From Gammaproteobacteria bacterium (lineage in GTDB: Bacteria > Pseudomonadota > Gammaproteobacteria > Enterobacterales > Psychrobiaceae): a stretch of DNA of 9,472 bases. Shown piece by piece: positions 6,186 to 9,472 of this stretch (positions are counted from its first letter, which is position 1; the number at the start of each line of letters is the position of its first letter). The stretch spans positions 1 to 9,472 of the forward strand of contig JABSRS010000048.1 in assembly GCA_013214885.1 (NCBI GenBank), written 5' to 3'. The translations under genes and the position numbers were made by a program. The notes under the pieces are model-generated. The model did no database searches. It was not told where the DNA came from and was given only the letters and a program-made list of their open reading frames with translations.

Positions 6186-6204
6186 GATAACGATTGTTAT
6201 TGCC
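6186..6204. promoter_or_regulatory. Fur-like box upstream of the bacterioferritin genes
   Basis: The 19 bases beginning GATAACGATTGTTATT match the Fur consensus GATAATGATAATCATTATC at about 13 of 19 positions. They contain the dyad ATAAC-GATT-GTTAT. The site is about 33 bp upstream of the proposed -35 box rather than over it, which would suit activation or looping better than simple repression. Assignment is by eye. Confidence 0.5.
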
Positions 6205-6236
6205 TTTTGCATTCCATTGATTTTAAAAGAAAAAAC

Positions 6237-6265
6237 TTAACTCACGATTATATTTGTGCTATTTT
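6237..6265 (+). promoter_or_regulatory. Probable sigma-70 promoter of the bfr pair
   Basis: TTAACT (6237-6242) and TATTTT (6260-6265) are separated by 17 bp, and a TG dinucleotide at 6257-6258 makes an extended -10. This places the start of transcription about 25 bases before the first bacterioferritin ATG. The surroundings are AT-rich, so chance matches are possible. Confidence 0.5.
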
Positions 6266-6295
6266 TAATCCAGTCAAATGTTTTGAGAGGTTGCC

Positions 6296-6763
6296 ATGAA
6301 AAGCAGTAATGAAATCGTTAGTCAGCTCAATCGAGTGTTAACCATTGAACTAACGTCAATAAACCAATTCTTTTTGCACGCTCGAATATTTAAGAATTGG
6401 GGATTAAAGGCTTTAAATTCTAAAGCGTACAAAAAATCAATTAAAGACATGAAACAGGCCGATAAGCTCATTGAACGGATCTTGTTTCTTGAAGGCTTGC
6501 CTAATTTGCAACAATTGGGGCGTCTGCGGATCGGTGAACATACCACTGAAATGCTTGGTTGTGATTTAACGTTTGTAAATGAGCAGGTCAAAGTTATGGC
6601 GCAAGCTATCGCTATCTGTGAAAGCGAAGGTGATTATGTTTCGCGTGATTTACTGACTGAAATTTTAGAATATGAAGAAGAACATATTGATTGGCTGGAA
6701 GCTCAAATTGATCTCATTGATAAGATCACCATTGAGAACTACCAACAATCTATGATGGATTAG
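6296..6763 (+). CDS. bfr: Bacterioferritin subunit with heme Met52 but degenerate ferroxidase site
   Basis: This is a subunit of the 24-mer cytoplasmic iron-storage shell. The product is 155 aa; GAGAGG at 6285-6290 supports ATG 6296. The family pattern is clear throughout (INQFFLHARIFKNWGLKAL, LIERILFLEGLPNL, HIDWLEAQIDLI). Aligned without gaps to E. coli Bfr as I recall it, the heme-iron ligand Met52 is kept. Of the six di-iron ligands only Glu18, Glu127 and His130 remain, while position 51 is Asp, 54 is Gln (usually His) and 94 is Val (usually Glu). It should therefore bind heme between subunits but be poor at Fe(II) oxidation on its own. The second bacterioferritin gene starts nine bases after its stop, which suggests a mixed shell. 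A simple gene-decay explanation is less likely because the rest of the protein is well kept. Confidence 0.93.
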   Translation: MKSSNEIVSQLNRVLTIELTSINQFFLHARIFKNWGLKALNSKAYKKSIKDMKQADKLIERILFLEGLPNLQQLGRLRIGEHTTEMLGCDLTFVNEQVKVMAQAIAICESEGDYVSRDLLTEILEYEEEHIDWLEAQIDLIDKITIENYQQSMMD

Positions 6764-6772
6764 GAGATTGAA

Positions 6773-7240
6773 ATGAAAGGTAATAGCGAAGTTATTGATG
6801 GTCTAAACATGCTGTTAACGGGCGAGTTAACGGCAATGGATCAGTATTTAGTCCATTCAAAAATGTATGAAGACTGGGGTATCATGAAGTTGCATGAGCG
6901 TATTGCTCATGAATTTGAAGATGAAAAAGGTCATGCCCAAGCGTTAATTGAGCGTATTTTGTTTTTAGAAGGCAAGCCTGATGTTAGCAAGCGCGAAGGA
7001 CTAGCGATTGGTAGTGATGTTAAGAGCATGCTCAGTAATGATTTAGACTTAGAATACCAAGTCGTCACTAATTTACGCCAAGTGATTGCGCTGTGCGAAA
7101 CTAAGCAAGATTTTCAAACTCGAAATATGTTGATGCCGTTATTGGAAGATACCGAAGAAGATCATGTTTACTGGCTTGAGCAGCAGCTAGGACTGATTGG
7201 TAGAATTGGTAGTGAAAATTACATTCAATCGATGATGTAA
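6773..7240 (+). CDS. bfr: Bacterioferritin subunit with intact ferroxidase site but no heme Met
   Basis: This is the second bacterioferritin subunit, 155 aa, with AGGAG (6762-6766) overlapping the stop of the first gene and six bases before ATG 6773. All ferroxidase positions are present: Glu18, Glu51, His54 (EDEKGHAQ), Glu94 and an E-x-x-H pair at 128/131 (TEEDHVYWLEQQ). There is one extra residue before that last pair relative to E. coli Bfr. Position 52, the axial heme ligand Met in heme-binding subunits, is Lys, so this chain should not coordinate heme. The EDTEEDH wording resembles the alpha-type (BfrA) subunits of Pseudomonas. With its upstream partner it likely makes a heteropolymer in which one subunit oxidises iron and the other carries heme for electron release. 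Such division of labour is known for paired bacterioferritins, for example in Magnetospirillum. Confidence 0.93.
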   Translation: MKGNSEVIDGLNMLLTGELTAMDQYLVHSKMYEDWGIMKLHERIAHEFEDEKGHAQALIERILFLEGKPDVSKREGLAIGSDVKSMLSNDLDLEYQVVTNLRQVIALCETKQDFQTRNMLMPLLEDTEEDHVYWLEQQLGLIGRIGSENYIQSMM

Positions 7241-7244
7241 CATT

Positions 7245-7312
7245 TTACCAGAGCTCAGGGTCTGTTGATCTTGCTGCAAAGATCAGCAGACCCTAGATTT
7301 AAGCTCTGGTAA
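7245..7312. terminator. Large nested stem-loop between convergent bfr and pssA
   Basis: An outer perfect 11-bp inverted repeat, TTACCAGAGCT (7245-7255) with AGCTCTGGTAA (7302-7312), encloses an inner 16-bp one. The inner arms are 7257-7272 and 7279-7294, with 15 Watson-Crick pairs, one T-G pair and a GCTGCA loop. Only a seven-base bulge (7295-7301) and single bases interrupt it. It fills the gap between the two convergent stop codons and could act as a bidirectional terminator. It lacks a proper T-tract on either side, so it may instead be a Rho-assisted or mRNA-stabilising structure or a relic of a small mobile repeat. Confidence 0.65.
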
Positions 7313-7318
7313 CTAATT

Positions 7319-8662
7319 TTACATATATTGCTGAAATAACTTATCTAACTTAGTGCGATGAAGGCGTTTAAGCCACAATTGCACAGCTTTCGGATAGTCT
7401 TGTTCAGTATCGATGTCCTGCCAGTGCTTAATTTCTCTGGTGTGGGTTAGTATTTGCTGGTGTTCTTGGGCAAACATCTCACTGAGCTGGCCTTTCTTAT
7501 CATCAATTAACAAGCCATTCTCTAAATCTAAACGCCAAGCTCTTGGGTTTAAGTTGTTTCCAGTCAGCAGATGGTAACGGTTATCGATAGTGACCCCTTT
7601 TAGGTGGAATGAGTTACTCTGGTGTTGCCACAATCGGATGACTAATCTGTTGTCATCAATTGATTTTTGATGTTTCTTAATAAAAGCTCTTAATCCACCT
7701 TCGTATAAATATGGAATTAAACCAATTTTACGAAATGGTTGATCTGCAGGAATAAAGAAGTCACTGGCGTGTTTGTCACCAATCACAATTTCAACATGCT
7801 TGCCATTTTTTAATAATTTGGCGACAGCTCTTTTTAATACCGCGGGTAAATTGAAGTATGGGGTATAGAGCACTAAATTTTCTTGGGTGCTTAGTATTTG
7901 TTGTTCAATGACTTTGTTGAGTTTATTGCTACGCTTTCCTAAGCCAATTAATGGCGTAATTGTTAGGTCTGCCTGACCGCAATCTGTTAACTCATAATCG
8001 GTTCTAGCTAACAGTTTACGTTGCTTTGCTACTTGGCGTTTAAAGTTTTTATCCACCACTACTGGTTGGCGGTTAAACAAATAAACACATGGACTATTAA
8101 CTAGTCGATCATTTAACAAGCTGGCAAAACTGTCGGCTAATGGTTTTGATTTGATTAAGCTGTAGCGATCGTAACGGTACTTTTGTTGGAAATGGAGATA
8201 AATATTGTTAATACTGGCCCCGGTGTAAAATAACTGATCATCAAATACCATCCCTTTGAGGTGTAATACCCCAAAAACTTCACGATGTTTTACCGCTACC
8301 CCGTAAAACTTAATAAAGTCGGGATAGGCTAAATCGGTTTTCTGGTAAAAACCGGCGTTGCCATCGGAATCATTTTGACCATAGAGACCGCGTCTTGCAC
8401 GATGGAAATCAACAAAGACTTTAATATCAAGCTCTGGGTGGCGTTGTTTAGCATTGATTAAATGCTCAACAATTAAACGTCCCACTTCATCGTCTTCTAA
8501 ATAAAGTACCGTTAAATAGATCCGCGTTGTCGCACTATCGATTAAGGTTAGTAGCTGTTGTAGGTACTCTTTAGCACTAAAAAAGATCTCAAAGTCATCT
8601 TTAGTAATTACAGTTTTTGGCTGTTTGTCGAGCAAATTATTGCGCTGGTATAAATTGACCAT
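7319..8662 (-). CDS. pssA: CDP-diacylglycerol--serine O-phosphatidyltransferase (phosphatidylserine synthase, PLD superfamily)
   Basis: This enzyme makes phosphatidylserine from CDP-diacylglycerol and L-serine, the committed step to phosphatidylethanolamine. In enterobacteria it is a peripheral enzyme that moves between ribosomes and the inner membrane. The product is 447 aa, close to E. coli PssA (451). Two phospholipase-D HKD motifs form the active site: His134-x-Lys136-x4-Asp141 (HLKGMVFD) and His353-x-Lys355-x4-Asp360 (HLKGVTID). The blocks TPYFNLPAVL, IGDKHASDFFIP and TGNNLNPRAWRLDLENGLLI match PssA specifically rather than cardiolipin synthase. The C-terminus is basic (LKRLHRTKLDKLFQ), suited to membrane contact. 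ATG 8662 is the only reasonable start because an in-frame stop lies just upstream, although no good ribosome site is seen before it. It is transcribed divergently from the yhhN-like gene and convergently with bfr. Confidence 0.96.
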   Translation of the reverse strand: MVNLYQRNNLLDKQPKTVITKDDFEIFFSAKEYLQQLLTLIDSATTRIYLTVLYLEDDEVGRLIVEHLINAKQRHPELDIKVFVDFHRARRGLYGQNDSDGNAGFYQKTDLAYPDFIKFYGVAVKHREVFGVLHLKGMVFDDQLFYTGASINNIYLHFQQKYRYDRYSLIKSKPLADSFASLLNDRLVNSPCVYLFNRQPVVVDKNFKRQVAKQRKLLARTDYELTDCGQADLTITPLIGLGKRSNKLNKVIEQQILSTQENLVLYTPYFNLPAVLKRAVAKLLKNGKHVEIVIGDKHASDFFIPADQPFRKIGLIPYLYEGGLRAFIKKHQKSIDDNRLVIRLWQHQSNSFHLKGVTIDNRYHLLTGNNLNPRAWRLDLENGLLIDDKKGQLSEMFAQEHQQILTHTREIKHWQDIDTEQDYPKAVQLWLKRLHRTKLDKLFQQYM

Positions 8663-8846
8663 AGAACTTATATCAAAGTTTTTCGTAAGTTAACTTTAGC
8701 TGGAAATTGGCGATTGATAAAGAGCTTAGGGCTAATTTATTGTCACTAATTGTTTTTTTGGATAAAAAATAACTTATTGTCGCCTAGTGCAAATGTACTA
8801 AAAAATGGGTAAAGTGATATTAATTCGATAAATCAAAGGGTTTTAT
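8663..8846. other. AT-rich divergent spacer between pssA and yhhN-like gene
   Basis: This 184-base non-coding stretch must hold promoters in both directions. On the minus strand TTAACT and TATAAG lie 15 bp apart immediately before the pssA ATG. On the plus strand TTGTCG (about 8776-8781) is followed 16 bp later by an A-rich box. Neither is strong enough to call as a promoter. No terminator-like hairpin or gene was found. Confidence 0.5.
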
Positions 8847-9472
8847 ATGTTTTCGCTATGGATAAGTGCCGCGGTTTTTGGCAGTGCTGGATTAAGTATT
8901 GTTGGTGATAGACCTCAAAATAGGACGCTGCATTATATATTTAAGCCATTAACCATGGTGATATTAATTGTAACGCTAATTAGTAGTGGTTCGGTTAATT
9001 CAACCTTTACGTATTTAATGTTAGCGGGACTGGTGTTATCGCTGTGTGGCGATGTGTTTTTGATGCTGCCAAAAGATCGCTTTATTGCTGGTTTAGTTAG
9101 TTTTTTACTCGCTCATATTGCTTATATTGCTGCATTTTCTACTATTTTTGCTTTTACCGTCACTTGGTGGTGGCTATTAATTGTCGTTGCTTTGTCCGTG
9201 GGCTATTTTGGACTGCTAAGCAGCAGTTTAGGTAAGTTAAAAGTGGCGGTGTTGTTCTATGTTGCCGTCATATCAGCGATGTTATGGCTTGCTGGTGAGA
9301 TTTATATGGCAGATCCTTCATCGCTTAATTTATTGCTGATTGTTGGTGCATTAACTTTTGCGGTGTCGGATGCGTGTTTGGCTTGGAATAAATTCAAAGC
9401 GAAATACAGCGGTGCTCAAACCGCCATATTATCGACTTATTTTCTAGCGCAATGGCTATTATGTCAGGCGGC
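8847..9472 (+). CDS. yhhN: YhhN/TMEM86-family membrane protein, possible lysoplasmalogenase (3' end cut by window edge)
   Basis: The frame opens at ATG 8847, with AAGGG at 8836-8840 six bases before it, and stays open for 208 codons to the window end. The protein is almost wholly transmembrane (about seven to eight helices). It carries the family's recurring blocks: HYIFKPLTMVILI near residue 29, then LSLCGDVFLMLPKDRFIAGL, FLLAHIAYI, a late SDACLAWNKF and finally YFLAQWLL. In animals TMEM86 enzymes hydrolyse the vinyl-ether bond of lysoplasmalogens, and a bacterial member has been reported with the same activity. Most bacterial YhhN proteins are untested and aerobes usually lack plasmalogens, so the substrate here is open. 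Bacterial members are about 205-240 aa, so little is missing. It is divergent from pssA, another phospholipid gene. Confidence 0.87.
   Translation, partial: MFSLWISAAVFGSAGLSIVGDRPQNRTLHYIFKPLTMVILIVTLISSGSVNSTFTYLMLAGLVLSLCGDVFLMLPKDRFIAGLVSFLLAHIAYIAAFSTIFAFTVTWWWLLIVVALSVGYFGLLSSSLGKLKVAVLFYVAVISAMLWLAGEIYMADPSSLNLLLIVGALTFAVSDACLAWNKFKAKYSGAQTAILSTYFLAQWLLCQA

Noticed and set aside
8666..8692. TTAACT-N15-TATAAG promoter for pssA directly before its ATG
   Set aside because: The spacer is short and transcription would start at or within the start codon; a leaderless message is possible but not supported enough to call.

Overview
The window reads as chromosomal DNA of a free-living, moderately AT-rich gammaproteobacterium. 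The TyrS, IbpA, PssA, CopA and PspA proteins all look closest to marine Alteromonadales of the Shewanella type. This is judged by recalled family resemblance only, and the genus cannot be fixed from the sequence. Nothing looks like a phage, transposon, CRISPR array or integrated island.

Layout from left to right: (1) the 3' two thirds of tyrS (+), closed by a strong intrinsic terminator; (2) a non-coding stretch of about 340 bases holding a structured, probably dispersed repeat and then a MerR-type copper promoter; (3) copA-cueR (+), a copper-export operon whose promoter has the 19-bp spacer of CueR targets; (4) ibpA (+), a small heat-shock gene with a good sigma-32 promoter that overlaps the end of cueR and a leader that looks like a ROSE RNA thermometer, ended by a perfect 28-base palindromic terminator; (5) a phage-shock-type operon (+) behind a sigma-54-like promoter: an unnamed secreted protein of about 104 aa, pspA, a 30-aa membrane peptide in the pspB position, and a very short pspC, ended by an intrinsic terminator; (6) two tandem bacterioferritin genes (+) behind a plausible promoter and a Fur-like box; (7) a large nested stem-loop between convergent genes; (8) pssA (-), phosphatidylserine synthase; (9) the start of a divergent yhhN/TMEM86-family membrane gene (+) running off the window end.

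The common theme is stress and envelope homeostasis: copper efflux, protein aggregation, membrane stress, iron storage and phospholipid synthesis, each with its own promoter. Two points deserve most attention. The first is the reduced psp operon, with an unknown exported first product, a 30-residue peptide replacing PspB, and a PspC without its cytoplasmic tail. The second is the complementary bacterioferritin pair: subunit 1 keeps the heme Met52 but has lost three ferroxidase ligands, while subunit 2 keeps the ferroxidase centre but has Lys at position 52.
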